Assembly: GCA_030654805.1 (NCBI GenBank)
Contig: JAURWR010000068.1
Location: 1 to 50,470, forward strand
Source of the DNA: Burkholderiaceae bacterium
GTDB taxonomy: Bacteria; Pseudomonadota; Gammaproteobacteria; Burkholderiales; Burkholderiaceae_C
Direction: 5' to 3'
Length of the DNA: 50,470 nucleotides
A program made the translations under genes and the position numbers. Below the pieces are notes generated by a model, which made no database searches, was not told the origin of the DNA, and saw only the letters and a program-made list of their open reading frames with translations. Numbering within the stretch: the stretch's first letter is position 1; each line of letters starts with the position of its first letter. Below, one piece after another: positions 24,183 through 32,865 of this stretch.

Positions 24183-25169
24183 TCAGGCAGCAAGCCGCAG
24201 CGACTCGGTCAGGTGCACGCCGATCTGCCCCGGGTCGTTGATCGTCCGGATCACGCTGTAGATCGCGTCGGCGTGGCGATGATGGCGGCGCAGGTGATTC
24301 AGCCACTGCTTCAGCCGGCCCGCGCGGTGGCGATCGGCGATGTCGCGACGGGCGAGCACCAGCGTCCAGAATTCGGCCACCAGCGGCAGCAGTGCCGTCC
24401 ATGCCATCCCGTGCGCGGCTTCAGCGCACAGCGGTACGACCGCCGCCGACCGCGTCGCGGCGACGATGGCGAGCGCGAGTCCGGGATCGGCCACCATGCC
24501 GCGCCCGAGCATCAGTGTGTCGCAGCCAGACAGCTCCCGACAACGAAACGCATCGGCGACGGTCCAGATCTCTCCATTGGCTGCCACCGGGATTTGTACA
24601 GACGCGCGGACATCGGCCACGCGCTCCCAGTACGCAGGTGGCCGGTAGCCATCGGCCTTGGTGCGGGCGTGCACGACGATCTCATCGGCGCCTGCGCCAG
24701 CGATGGCCTGTGCGCATTCGACCGCGCGACTGCCGCTGAGGTTGCCCAGGCGCATCTTGGCCGACACCGGCATCGTGCGCGGCACCGCGCGCCGCACTGC
24801 GGAGACGATGTTCGCGATCAGTTCGGGATCGTCGAGCAGCGCCGCCCCACCACCGTGACGGTTGACGATCTTCGCGGGGCAGCCGAAATTGAGATCGATG
24901 CCGTGCGGCCCGAGCGCGGCGAGCTTGGCAGCGTTCTCGGCCAGGCAGTTCGGATCGGACCCCAGCAGTTGCGCACGCACCGGCACGCCCGCGCGTGTGC
25001 GTCCGCCGTGCCGAAGTTCGGGCACGACGCGCAGGAACGCGCGGTCGGGCAGCAGCGTGCCGGAGACCCGGATGAACTCTGAAACGCAGCGATCGACCCC
25101 GCCGACGCGCGTCAGGATGTCGCGCAGCGTGTGATCGAGCAGGCCCTCCATCGGGGCGAGCAGCAGCAT
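24183..25169 (-). CDS. dusC: tRNA-dihydrouridine(16) synthase DusC
   Basis: A 328-residue FMN-dependent reductase that makes dihydrouridine in the D-loop of tRNA. It starts MLLLAPMEGLLDH, the FMN-binding segment, and has NFGCPAKIVNRHGGGAALL with the catalytic Cys, KMRLG, VHARTKADGYRPPAYWE and a C-terminal helical domain (LKQWLNHLRRHH). ATG 25169 is chosen because the family starts exactly at MxLLAPMEG; the open frame upstream is shadow. The short Dus form with HARTKxDGYxPPAxWE indicates DusC more than DusA or DusB. It is divergent from the FKBP gene. Confidence 0.93.
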   Translation of the reverse strand: MLLLAPMEGLLDHTLRDILTRVGGVDRCVSEFIRVSGTLLPDRAFLRVVPELRHGGRTRAGVPVRAQLLGSDPNCLAENAAKLAALGPHGIDLNFGCPAKIVNRHGGGAALLDDPELIANIVSAVRRAVPRTMPVSAKMRLGNLSGSRAVECAQAIAGAGADEIVVHARTKADGYRPPAYWERVADVRASVQIPVAANGEIWTVADAFRCRELSGCDTLMLGRGMVADPGLALAIVAATRSAAVVPLCAEAAHGMAWTALLPLVAEFWTLVLARRDIADRHRAGRLKQWLNHLRRHHRHADAIYSVIRTINDPGQIGVHLTESLRLAA

Positions 25170-25350
25170 CACGGGTTCACCAGCCCCGCATCGAGGTGCG
25201 GGCGGTGGACAGTTGCGCAAGCCGACGATGGGCAACTGCAATGAAGTGCCTTTCCGACCGCCCGAAATCGGCAGCGGCGATGATCGCGAACCCGCGCGGC
25301 CCGGAGCGACTGCGCGGGCATCCCTCAACGCACCTTCCTGGAGACATGAT

Positions 25351-25779
25351 TTGAAGGCCATCGTCTACGCCGGCTTGCTGGCACTTTCCACCCTGAACTG
25401 CGCCTGGGCGCAAACCGACACGGTCGCCAAGGAAGCAGGCGCCACGACCACGTCGAGCGGACTGGTTTACCGCTCGCTGACCGAAGGCACCGGCGCCAGC
25501 CCGGCCGCCAGCGACACCGTCAAGGTGCACTACCGCGGCACGCTGCCCGACGGCACCGAGTTCGACAGCTCGTACAAGCGCGGACAGCCGGCGAGCTTTC
25601 CCCTGAATCGCGTCATCCCGTGCTGGACCGAAGGCGTGCAGCGCATGAAGGTCGGTGGCAAGGCGCGGCTGACCTGCCCTCCGCAGATCGCTTATGGCGC
25701 ACGCGGCGCCGGTGGCGTGATCCCGCCGAATGCGACGCTGTTCTTCGACATCGAACTGATCGACATCGCGGCGCGCTGA
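25351..25779 (+). CDS. FKBP-type peptidyl-prolyl isomerase, exported
   Basis: A 142-residue periplasmic prolyl isomerase. From the TTG at 25351 the product has a signal peptide (KAIVYAGLLALSTLNCAWA) with a GGAG ribosome-binding site seven bases upstream. An ATG just ahead (25346) stops after one codon, so TTG is the best start. The FKBP domain has VKVHYRGTLPDGTEFDSSY, PLNRVIPCWTEGVQRMKVGG and IAYGARGAGGVIPPNATLFFDIEL, with binding-site residues Tyr, Asp, Trp and Ile. It is a single-domain form, shorter than the FkpA type. The neighbours do not point to a specific client. Confidence 0.92.
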   Translation: MKAIVYAGLLALSTLNCAWAQTDTVAKEAGATTTSSGLVYRSLTEGTGASPAASDTVKVHYRGTLPDGTEFDSSYKRGQPASFPLNRVIPCWTEGVQRMKVGGKARLTCPPQIAYGARGAGGVIPPNATLFFDIELIDIAAR

Positions 25780-25829
25780 GCGACTCGCCGACAGCCGGGC
25801 GAAAGGCCGACGAGCGCCGCGTGGCGTGA

Positions 25830-26783
25830 TCACGTCGCGATCGCCGGTCGCTTGAAGAGCTTGCCGGCAACGGTGACGCCGACCAGCGCCAGTGCGCCGG
25901 CCGCCACGCCGGCCAGACCGTCGAGCAAGGCCGGCGTCAACGCACCGAACAGCCCGCCGACGCCGGGCAGCTCGGCGATCTTCCCCGCCACCGATTCGAT
26001 CGCGTGGTGCAGCACCGGAATGCCGTGGGTCAGGATGCCGCCACCGACGAGAAACATCGCGGCCGTACCGAGCACGGTCAGGGCACGCATCAGGTAGGGC
26101 GCGGCTTTCAGGATCGCAGCACCCACGCGGTGCTGGAACGCCACGCCGGCACCACTGCCGGGACGCTGCGTCAGGTACAGACCGAGGTCGTCGAGCTTCA
26201 CGATGCCGGCGACCACACCGTACACACCGATCGTCATCACGATCGCAATGCCGACCAGCACCGTCAACTGGGTCACGAACGGAGACGTCGCCACGGTGCC
26301 CAGCGTGATCGCAATGATCTCGGCGGACAGGATGAAGTCGGTTCGGACCGCACCCTTGATCTTGTCCTTCTCGAACGCCACCATGTCGATCGACGGATCG
26401 GCCAGCGCCTTCATCACTTCGGCTTCATGTGCCGCATCGTCCGACGCGGTGTGCATGAACTTGTGCGCCAGTTTCTCGAAGCCCTCGAAGCAGAGGAACA
26501 AGCCGCCGACCATCAGCAGCGGCGTCACCGCCCAGGGCGCGAACGCGCTGATCGCAAGCGCGGCTGGAACCAGGATCGACTTGTTCATGGCCGATCCCTT
26601 GGCCACCGCCCAGACCACCGGCAGTTCGCGGTCGGCGTTGACGCCGGCCACCTGCTGGGCGTTGAGCGCCAGATCGTCGCCCAGCACGCCAGCGGTCTTC
26701 TTGGCCGCGACTTTCGTCAGGATCGCCACGTCGTCGAGCACGGTGGCGATGTCGTCGATGAGCGCGAGCAGGCTGGAAGCCAT
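25830..26783 (-). CDS. DUF808 family membrane protein (YedI-like)
   Basis: A 317-residue inner-membrane protein of the DUF808/YedI family, function unknown. It starts MASSLLALIDDIATVLDDVAILTKVAAKKTAGVLGDDLALNA, the family's conserved entry, and has several hydrophobic helices (ILVPAALAISAFAPWAVTPLLMVGG, LTVLVGIAIVMTIGVYGVVAGIV, ALTVLGTAAMFLVGGGILTHG, LLDGLAGVAAGALALVGVTVAG). Length is normal. It is convergent with the FKBP gene and divergent from phhB, with 106 bp between the starts. Confidence 0.92.
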   Translation of the reverse strand: MASSLLALIDDIATVLDDVAILTKVAAKKTAGVLGDDLALNAQQVAGVNADRELPVVWAVAKGSAMNKSILVPAALAISAFAPWAVTPLLMVGGLFLCFEGFEKLAHKFMHTASDDAAHEAEVMKALADPSIDMVAFEKDKIKGAVRTDFILSAEIIAITLGTVATSPFVTQLTVLVGIAIVMTIGVYGVVAGIVKLDDLGLYLTQRPGSGAGVAFQHRVGAAILKAAPYLMRALTVLGTAAMFLVGGGILTHGIPVLHHAIESVAGKIAELPGVGGLFGALTPALLDGLAGVAAGALALVGVTVAGKLFKRPAIAT

Positions 26784-26889
26784 CGGGGTTCTCTCGGGTT
26801 TTCTGAACGTCGCATCGTAGCCGCGTGGGAATCACGGTCTTGCATGATCGTGCGAACATTCCCGACGCACATTCACCGAGGAACCCACG

Positions 26890-27279
26890 ATGAGTACATG
26901 GCGCAAGAAAACGGTCGATGAGGTGTTCACGCCGGAGGAAGTCACGGCCCGTCTGCAACAGGAGTTGCCGACCTGGACCTATGAAGACGGCTGGATCCGG
27001 CGCAAGTACAAGACCAGCGGCTGGAAAGGCACGCTGATGGTGGTCAACACCGTCGGCCACCTGGCCGAAGCCGCCTGGCACCACCCCGATCTGGCAGTGT
27101 CGTATGCCTTCGTGATCGTCAAGCTGGTGAACCACGCCGCCAAGGGCATCACCGAGAAGGACTTTCAGCTTGCAAAGAAGATCGAGGACGTGGTGCTCTG
27201 GCAGCCGGGCAAGGAAGACGGCTCGGAGCTCGAAGGCACCCCGGACGATCCGCGATTCAAGTACATCAAGTACGACTGA
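26890..27279 (+). CDS. phhB: Pterin-4a-carbinolamine dehydratase (PhhB/PCD family)
   Basis: A 129-residue enzyme that dehydrates 4a-hydroxytetrahydropterin during cofactor recycling for aromatic hydroxylases. The active-site segment is AEAAWHHPDLAVSYAFVIVKL, with the paired His and the Pro-Asp. The C-terminal extension (VLWQPGKEDGSELEGTPDDPRF) is longer than in classic PCD. No phenylalanine hydroxylase gene is nearby, so a housekeeping role in pterin metabolism is also possible. The ATG follows a GGAAC site. The META protein gene starts 15 bp downstream and may be co-transcribed. Confidence 0.85.
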   Translation: MSTWRKKTVDEVFTPEEVTARLQQELPTWTYEDGWIRRKYKTSGWKGTLMVVNTVGHLAEAAWHHPDLAVSYAFVIVKLVNHAAKGITEKDFQLAKKIEDVVLWQPGKEDGSELEGTPDDPRFKYIKYD

Positions 27280-27294
27280 AAGGGATTCACAAGC

Positions 27295-28062
27295 ATGACA
27301 CGGACCCATCGCCTGCGCCGTTTCGCGTGGTCTTGGGTGGCGTTGATTGCCGCCTGCGTGGCAGGCGGGCCCGCGACTGCGCAGTCAGCAGCAACGTCTG
27401 CCCCTGCCGCATCGACCAGCGTTCTGGGCGCCTGGAAGATCGTGCAGGCGCGCACCGAACCCATCCTCGACCAGCGCAACGCGCGACTCGACCTCGGCGC
27501 CGACGGCCGCCTGAGCGGACACACCAGCTGCAACACGATGTCGGCGCCGTACGCGCTGGACGGATCGCGGATACGCATCGGCGCGATCATCACGTCGCGC
27601 ATGACATGCCCGCCGCTGAAGCTCGAGCAGGAGGACCGCATCCTGACGGCACTGGAGTCGGCCGTCACTGCGGTCGTGCGAGGCGATGGCCTGCTGGAAA
27701 TCCGGGACAGCGACGGTCGGGGACTGCTGCGCGCCATCCGTTTCGAGGCCGCCGCTGAACCGCAGCCTCCGGGCGCGTGGCCGGTCGCAGGTCGACAGGG
27801 AATCATCCAGATCGTCATCGTGCCGTCGGATCGGGCGCGCGAGCGAGCAGCCTACGACCGCGAGATTGCATTGATCTGCCAGCCTGACCAAAGCTGCTTC
27901 ATCAACTTCTACACAAACTCTTCAAACGCACCCGTCGGCTTGCCATTGCCCGAAGCGATTTCCAACGAGGCGACAGCGATATTCCGAAGATCGGTCAAGC
28001 AGGCAGGTGAATTCTTTCGCTGGAGCTGTCGGCTCGAACTGACAGAAAGCGATTGCTTCTGA
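27295..28062 (+). CDS. Exported META-domain protein
   Basis: A 255-residue secreted protein. It has a signal peptide (about 1-29, ending ATAQ), then a META/HslJ-like domain (about 40-150) with WKIVQARTEPILDQRNARLDLGADGRLSGHTSCNTM and MTCPPLKLEQEDRIL, and a C-terminal half with several Cys (LICQPDQSCF, WSCRLELTESDCF) that likely forms disulphides. HslJ in E. coli is linked to novobiocin resistance; that function is not implied here. It follows phhB by 15 bp. The stop is followed by a hairpin-like sequence with the T-run inside its loop, so it is not a good terminator. Confidence 0.85.
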   Translation: MTRTHRLRRFAWSWVALIAACVAGGPATAQSAATSAPAASTSVLGAWKIVQARTEPILDQRNARLDLGADGRLSGHTSCNTMSAPYALDGSRIRIGAIITSRMTCPPLKLEQEDRILTALESAVTAVVRGDGLLEIRDSDGRGLLRAIRFEAAAEPQPPGAWPVAGRQGIIQIVIVPSDRARERAAYDREIALICQPDQSCFINFYTNSSNAPVGLPLPEAISNEATAIFRRSVKQAGEFFRWSCRLELTESDCF

Positions 28063-28489
28063 TCCGACGGGTCCGGACTCTCCTTTTTGCCGGACCGCTC
28101 ACAGTCGACGGGCGTTACCCGAGGATCGGCCTTGCGTACTCATGATGGCAATGCACCAAAAATGTGCGATCTCGATATATGCATCTCATTTCCGATGTGA
28201 CAGCGGAACAACATTGCCCCGGAAATCTGAGTCAGTGTTAACCCTTATATCGATTGCCCTATTTTGGGCATCGTCGCCCGCAAAGGCGCGTCGATACAGG
28301 GGGAAGCACCAATTTGAAGCAGCGCGAGACAGATTGCGGCAATGTCGATAGCAATCTCAAAATGGCACCGCGAGAGGAAACTTTCCCAGGTTACCTCTGT
28401 AATACGCAACCCTCACACGTCGCAGGTCGCTCACTAGAAGCAAGCCACTTCGTCGGGATTTGGATAGTTTCGAACCTCTGGAGAAACAG
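28063..28489 (+). promoter_or_regulatory. Long leader and promoter region of the porin gene
   Basis: 427 bp with no convincing gene. The stretch 28140-28330 is clearly more AT-rich than its surroundings (for example GTGTTAACCCTTATATCGAT at about 28236-28255), which fits a strong promoter and long untranslated leader for a porin. A GGAG site lies seven bases before the porin ATG. No confident -35/-10 pair was chosen. Regulation by small RNAs or osmotic regulators is plausible for such leaders but not shown. Confidence 0.5.
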
Positions 28490-29635
28490 ATGACAAAAAT
28501 CTCTACCTCAAAGAAAGTACTTCAGCGCACGCTGGTTTCGGCTGCATTGATGGCCCTCACGGCCGGTGCTGCCCATGCCCAAAGTTCGGTGACCCTGTAC
28601 GGTCGTGTCGACCTCGGCTATCAGTACAGCGACAAGTCGCGCAGCGCGACTGGCAAGGATGCTGGCAGCGTCTCCGAACTGGCCAATGGCGGGATCCGTC
28701 CTAGCATCTTTGGTTTCAAGGGCACTGAAGACCTCGGCGGTGGACTGAAGGCGTTCTTCAACCTCGAATCGCACTTCGATGCGGGCACCGGTCAGACGAC
28801 CTCCACGTTCTTCCGACGGCAAGCCAACGTTGGCCTGTCCAGCGCCGAATTCGGAACCGTGACCTTGGGCCGTCAGTACACGCCTGCAGTTCTGGCCCTG
28901 CTGGCTACCGACCCACGCGCGATCAAGGAGCAGTTCTCTTCCCTGTACACCTTCGCGCTGAACCAGGCTGGCGGCGGCACCAATGGCAACGACCTCGGCA
29001 TCTTTGCTGCGAACGCGATCTCGTACAACAAGTCCTTCGGCCCGGTGAACGTCGGCGTGCTGTATGGCTTCGGCGAACAGGCCGACACCATGAAGGCCGG
29101 TAACTTCATCTCCGCAGGCGTCGTCTACACCGGCCCGGTCACCGTGTCGGCTTACTACAACGAGGTCAAGAACTCGGCCACGTCCGGTGCAGCCAAGAAT
29201 GCCAAGTCCGAGCAATACGGCGTGGGCGTTGCCGTCCCGTTCTCGAACTTCGGAATGCCTGCGCTGACCGCGAAGGCCCAGTACATCAAGGCAAAGCAAG
29301 ATGCACTGAACGACGGGATCGGCGGTCTGGAGTCTGACACCGACCACTTCTCGGTGGGAGTGGACTACGCGTGGAACCCGACCAACGTCGCGTCGATCGC
29401 CTACTACCACAGCGACAACGACAAGATCAGCAAGGACAAGACCGACATGGTCGTCCTGAGCAACGACTACTCGTTGTCGAAGCGCACGGTGATCTACATC
29501 CAGACGGCCATCGTCGACACGGACAAGGGTTCGACCTATTTCACCCAGGCTTTGCTGGGCCCGAAAGGTCAGTTGTCGCCAGTGCTGGACAAGACCAACG
29601 TGATCTTCGGCGTCGGCATCAGCCACAGCTTCTGA
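28490..29635 (+). CDS. Gram-negative porin (Burkholderiales OmpC/Omp32 type)
   Basis: A 381-residue trimeric outer-membrane porin. The signal peptide ends GAAHAQ, then SSVTLYGRVDLGYQYS opens the 16-strand barrel, with GFKGTEDLGGGLKAFFNLESHFDAGTGQ, FFRRQANVGLSS, FGTVTLGRQYTP (loop-3 constriction region) and a C-terminal FGVGISHSF ending in Phe, the BamA recognition signal. Codon use is biased to a narrow set, as in highly expressed genes. ATG 28490 follows CTGGAGAAACAG. A strong bidirectional terminator lies at 29741-29766. It is probably a general anion or solute porin; specificity is not decided by sequence. Confidence 0.95.
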   Translation: MTKISTSKKVLQRTLVSAALMALTAGAAHAQSSVTLYGRVDLGYQYSDKSRSATGKDAGSVSELANGGIRPSIFGFKGTEDLGGGLKAFFNLESHFDAGTGQTTSTFFRRQANVGLSSAEFGTVTLGRQYTPAVLALLATDPRAIKEQFSSLYTFALNQAGGGTNGNDLGIFAANAISYNKSFGPVNVGVLYGFGEQADTMKAGNFISAGVVYTGPVTVSAYYNEVKNSATSGAAKNAKSEQYGVGVAVPFSNFGMPALTAKAQYIKAKQDALNDGIGGLESDTDHFSVGVDYAWNPTNVASIAYYHSDNDKISKDKTDMVVLSNDYSLSKRTVIYIQTAIVDTDKGSTYFTQALLGPKGQLSPVLDKTNVIFGVGISHSF

Positions 29636-29740
29636 TCGACATGCCGACCTGAGACTGCGGCCGGCACGGCGCAGGGACCCAGACCGGATAGAAGCAGACA
29701 CCGCATCACCGCGCAGACGCGTGGTGATGCAATTCAAAAA

Positions 29741-29766
29741 GGACCGCTTCATGCGGTCCTTTTTTT
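29741..29766. terminator. Bidirectional rho-independent terminator
   Basis: GGACCGC (29741-29747), loop TTCAT, GCGGTCC (29753-29759), followed by a T-run on plus and flanked by an A-run (29736-29740) that serves the minus strand. It terminates both the porin and the convergent gene at 29770-30129. A second inverted repeat (GCATCACC and GGTGATGC, 29703-29730) lies just before it. Confidence 0.85.
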
Positions 29767-29769
29767 CGT

Positions 29770-30129
29770 TCAATCGACAAAGATCGCGCGCACCAGCCGC
29801 CACTCTTGGGGTCCGTCGGCGGTACGCGAGCATCCGAGCGGCTCCGGCTCGGCAGCCGGCCGCAACTCGGAGCGGGACCGATCCCCGGTCCCGGATCCCA
29901 TGTGATACCGGTCGAACCAGACCTTGACGGAGCGAGTCGGGTGCGTGTTCCTGACCAAGATCTGCACACCATTGCGAGCTACGCAGTTGCCGGCAAATTC
30001 CTGCACGAACGCGACATATGTGCTGGCCTCTTCCGATACGTCTGCTGCCCATGCAAACGTCCTGGCTGCGGTCATGGAACCCGCCAGGAGGGCTGCGCGC
30101 ATCAAGCGCTTCAGATCCCCGTTCTGCAT
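29770..30129 (-). CDS. Small exported hypothetical protein
   Basis: A 119-residue product with a probable signal peptide (LMRAALLAGSMTAARTFAWA before ADVSEEAS). The rest has VQEFAGNCVARNGVQILVRNTHPTRSVKVWFDRYHMG and a single Cys pair at GNC and LGC that may form a disulphide. No family is recognised. Its start overlaps the 3' end of the ABC exporter by 19 bp, so it may be translated with it. A periplasmic role is likely. Confidence 0.65.
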   Translation of the reverse strand: MQNGDLKRLMRAALLAGSMTAARTFAWAADVSEEASTYVAFVQEFAGNCVARNGVQILVRNTHPTRSVKVWFDRYHMGSGTGDRSRSELRPAAEPEPLGCSRTADGPQEWRLVRAIFVD

Positions 30130-32057
30130 TCGACGCCTCCTTCCATCACGGGTTGCGGTACCACCAGCGCCGAGGATGTCGCCGCATCGATTCCAGGCAC
30201 GTTCAATTCCTCATCGTTCACCAGGTCGTCGGCCTCCAGACCGAGGAAGCCGCCGCTCTGATGCGCCCACAGGCGCGCATACAGGCCACCCTGGGCCAGC
30301 AGACTGGCGTGATCGCCTTCCTCGGCGATGCGACCCTGTTCGAGCACGATCAGCCGGTCCATCGCGGCGATGGTCGACAGACGGTGTGCGATCGCGACCA
30401 CCGTCTTGCCCTCCATCAGCCGGTACAGGCTGGCCTGGATCGCCGCCTCGACCTCGCTATCGAGCGCGCTGGTCGCCTCGTCGAGCAGCAGGATCGGCGC
30501 ATCCTTCAGCATCACGCGGGCGATCGCGATGCGCTGGCGCTGCCCGCCACTGAGCTTGACGCCGCGCTCCCCGACATGCGCGTCGTAGCCGGTGCGGCCC
30601 TTTGGATCGGTCAGCGAGACGATGAACTCGTGCGCCTCGGCGCGCCGGGCCGCCGAGACCATGTCGACATCGCTGGCCTCGGGACGGCCATAAAGGATGT
30701 TGTCGCGCACGGAGCGATGCAGCAGCGACGTGTCCTGCGTCACCATGCCGACCTGCGCGCGCAGGCTGTCCTGGGTCACCCGGGAGACATCCTGGCCGTC
30801 GATCAGCACGCGGCCCGACTCGACGTCGTAGAAGCGCAGCAGCAGGTTGACGATCGTGCTCTTGCCTGCGCCCGAGCGTCCGACCAGACCGATCTTCTCG
30901 CCGGGGCGGATGTGCAGCGACAGGCCATCGATCACGGTCTTCTTGCCACCGTAGGCGAAACCCACCGCCTCGAAACACACCTCGCCACGCGTGACCTGCA
31001 GCGGCACCGCGTCGGCTCGGTCAGTGACGAGGTGCGGACGCGACAGCGTGTTCATGCCGTCCTGCACCGTGCCGATGTGTTCGAACAGCGAGGCCATCTC
31101 CCACATCACCCAGTGCGAGATGCCGTTCAGACGCAGCGCCATCGCGGTCGCGGCGGCCACGGCGCCGACGCCGAGCTCGCCATGCGTCCACAGCCACAGC
31201 GTGGCCCCGGCGGTGCAGGCGATCAGCAGCATGCTGAGCAGGTGGTTGACGACTTCGAAGCCGCTGACCAGCCGCATCTGACTGTGCACCGTGGCGATGA
31301 ATTCCTGCATCGCCGAGCGCACGTAGCCGGACTCGCGACCCGCATGCGAGAACAGCTTGACGGTGGCGATGTTGGTGTACGCATCGGTGATGCGCCCAGT
31401 CATCAGCGAGCGTGCGTCGGCCTGGGCCTTGGCGACGCGACCGAGGCGCGGCACGAAGTAGGCGATCGCCGCGCAGTAGAGCGTCAGCCAGCCCAGGAAC
31501 GGCAGCAGCAGCCACGCATCGAAGCGACCGACCAGCGCGATGATGGTGACGAAATAGATCACCACGAAGACCATGATGTCGCACAGGATCATCACGACGT
31601 CGCGGGTGGCCAGCGCGGTCTGCATCACCTTGGTGGCAACGCGGCCGGCAAACTCGTCCTGGTAGAACTGCATGCTCTGGCCGAGCATCAGCCGGTGGAA
31701 ATTCCAGCGCAGCCGCATCGGCAGGTTGGCCGCCAGAGACTGGTGCTTGATCAAGGTCTGCAGCGCGATGACCAGCGGGCTGGCCAGCAGGATGCCGGCG
31801 AGCAGCAGCAGGTGGCTGCGCTCCTGCGTCCAAAGCTTGGCCGGCTCGACACGGCCCAGCCAGTCGACGATGTCGCCCAGCATGCTGAACAGATAGGCCT
31901 CGAACGCGCCGATCAAGGCGGTCAGCAGGATCATGCCGAGCACCAGCCCTCGCGCCCCGGCGGTGCAGGCCCAGACGAACGGCAGCAGCCCGCGCGGCGG
32001 CGTGGTCGGCGTCCCCTCGGGGTACGGATCCAGCAACTTCTCGAACGATGAAAACAT
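30111..32057 (-). CDS. ABC exporter, fused membrane and ATPase domains
   Basis: A 648-residue half-transporter of the MsbA/multidrug type, acting as a homodimer in the inner membrane. The membrane domain (about 25-330) has six hydrophobic helices. The ATPase domain has Walker A GRSGAGKS (393-400), the signature LSGGQRQR, Walker B ILLLDEATSALD and an H-loop IAHRLSTI. ATG 32057 begins MFSSFEKLLDPYPEG; the frame upstream overlaps the divergent RluA-type gene and looks like shadow. A C-terminal extension (GFLGLEADDLVNDEELNVPG) is unusual. Substrate could be lipid, peptide or drug; the context does not decide. The rluA-type gene is divergent with 33 bp between starts. Confidence 0.93.
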   Translation of the reverse strand: MFSSFEKLLDPYPEGTPTTPPRGLLPFVWACTAGARGLVLGMILLTALIGAFEAYLFSMLGDIVDWLGRVEPAKLWTQERSHLLLLAGILLASPLVIALQTLIKHQSLAANLPMRLRWNFHRLMLGQSMQFYQDEFAGRVATKVMQTALATRDVVMILCDIMVFVVIYFVTIIALVGRFDAWLLLPFLGWLTLYCAAIAYFVPRLGRVAKAQADARSLMTGRITDAYTNIATVKLFSHAGRESGYVRSAMQEFIATVHSQMRLVSGFEVVNHLLSMLLIACTAGATLWLWTHGELGVGAVAAATAMALRLNGISHWVMWEMASLFEHIGTVQDGMNTLSRPHLVTDRADAVPLQVTRGEVCFEAVGFAYGGKKTVIDGLSLHIRPGEKIGLVGRSGAGKSTIVNLLLRFYDVESGRVLIDGQDVSRVTQDSLRAQVGMVTQDTSLLHRSVRDNILYGRPEASDVDMVSAARRAEAHEFIVSLTDPKGRTGYDAHVGERGVKLSGGQRQRIAIARVMLKDAPILLLDEATSALDSEVEAAIQASLYRLMEGKTVVAIAHRLSTIAAMDRLIVLEQGRIAEEGDHASLLAQGGLYARLWAHQSGGFLGLEADDLVNDEELNVPGIDAATSSALVVPQPVMEGGVECRTGI

Positions 32058-32090
32058 CGGCACGAGCGTAGCCGATGACATCATGTCCGC

Positions 32091-32798
32091 GTGCCGCACA
32101 CCTCCCGTCTCCCTGTTCCTCGGCCGCCATTCGACACCCTGCCCTGGGCGCCACTCGTGATCGTGCGTGTCGACGACGCGCTCGTCGTCATCGACAAGCC
32201 CGCCGGTCTGCTGTCGGTGCCGGGCCGCGGTGCCGACAAAGCCGATTGCGCCGCGACGCGTGTGCAGGCTCAGTTCGCCGACGCGCGGGTCGTGCACCGA
32301 CTCGACATGGCGACCTCGGGCCTGCTGCTGATGGCGCGCGGCGCCGAGATGCAACGCGCGCTCAGCATCGGCTTCCAGGAACGCGAGATGAGCAAGCACT
32401 ACGAGGCGATCGTGAGCGGGCTGGTCCAGTACGACATCGGCGAGATCGACCTGCCGCTGCTCGCCGACTGGCCGCAGCGCCCGCGCCAGAAGGTAGACCG
32501 CCTGCTCGGCAAGCCGTCGCTGACCCGCTACCGGGTGCTGCACCGTGACCCGGTAGCGGGCACCACGCGACTCGAACTGCACCCAATCACCGGCCGCACG
32601 CATCAGCTTCGAGTGCATCTCCAAGCCCTCGGTCATCCGATCGTGGGCGACGCGCTGTACGCGCCACCCGACGATGTCGGCCCGCCAATGTCAGATCAAC
32701 TCACGCCCAGCCGATTGATGCTGCATGCCACCGTGCTGCAGCTTCGGCACCCAACGACCGGGCTACCGTTGACGTTGTCGAGCCTGGCACCGTTTTGA
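32091..32798 (+). CDS. RluA-family pseudouridine synthase
   Basis: A 235-residue pseudouridine synthase acting on rRNA or tRNA. The catalytic motif HRLDMATSGLL contains Asp72, and DKPAGLLSVPGR and HPITGRTHQLRVHLQALGHPIVGDALY are typical of the family. There is no S4 domain. Length and the short form are close to RluA, which modifies 23S rRNA U746 and tRNA U32, but the exact target is not certain. The start is a GTG at 32091. It is divergent from the ABC exporter. Confidence 0.92.
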   Translation: MPHTSRLPVPRPPFDTLPWAPLVIVRVDDALVVIDKPAGLLSVPGRGADKADCAATRVQAQFADARVVHRLDMATSGLLLMARGAEMQRALSIGFQEREMSKHYEAIVSGLVQYDIGEIDLPLLADWPQRPRQKVDRLLGKPSLTRYRVLHRDPVAGTTRLELHPITGRTHQLRVHLQALGHPIVGDALYAPPDDVGPPMSDQLTPSRLMLHATVLQLRHPTTGLPLTLSSLAPF

Positions 32799-32865
32799 CG
32801 ACGCTGCTCAGGCCCCTGCATCTCCGCTTCAGAATCCGACGTCCTCAGTCCAACGGAGCGTCTCC

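Noticed and set aside
28070-28096. Hairpin GGTCCGG...CCGGACC after the META gene as a terminator
   Set aside because: The T-run lies in the loop and not after the stem, so it is not a rho-independent terminator.
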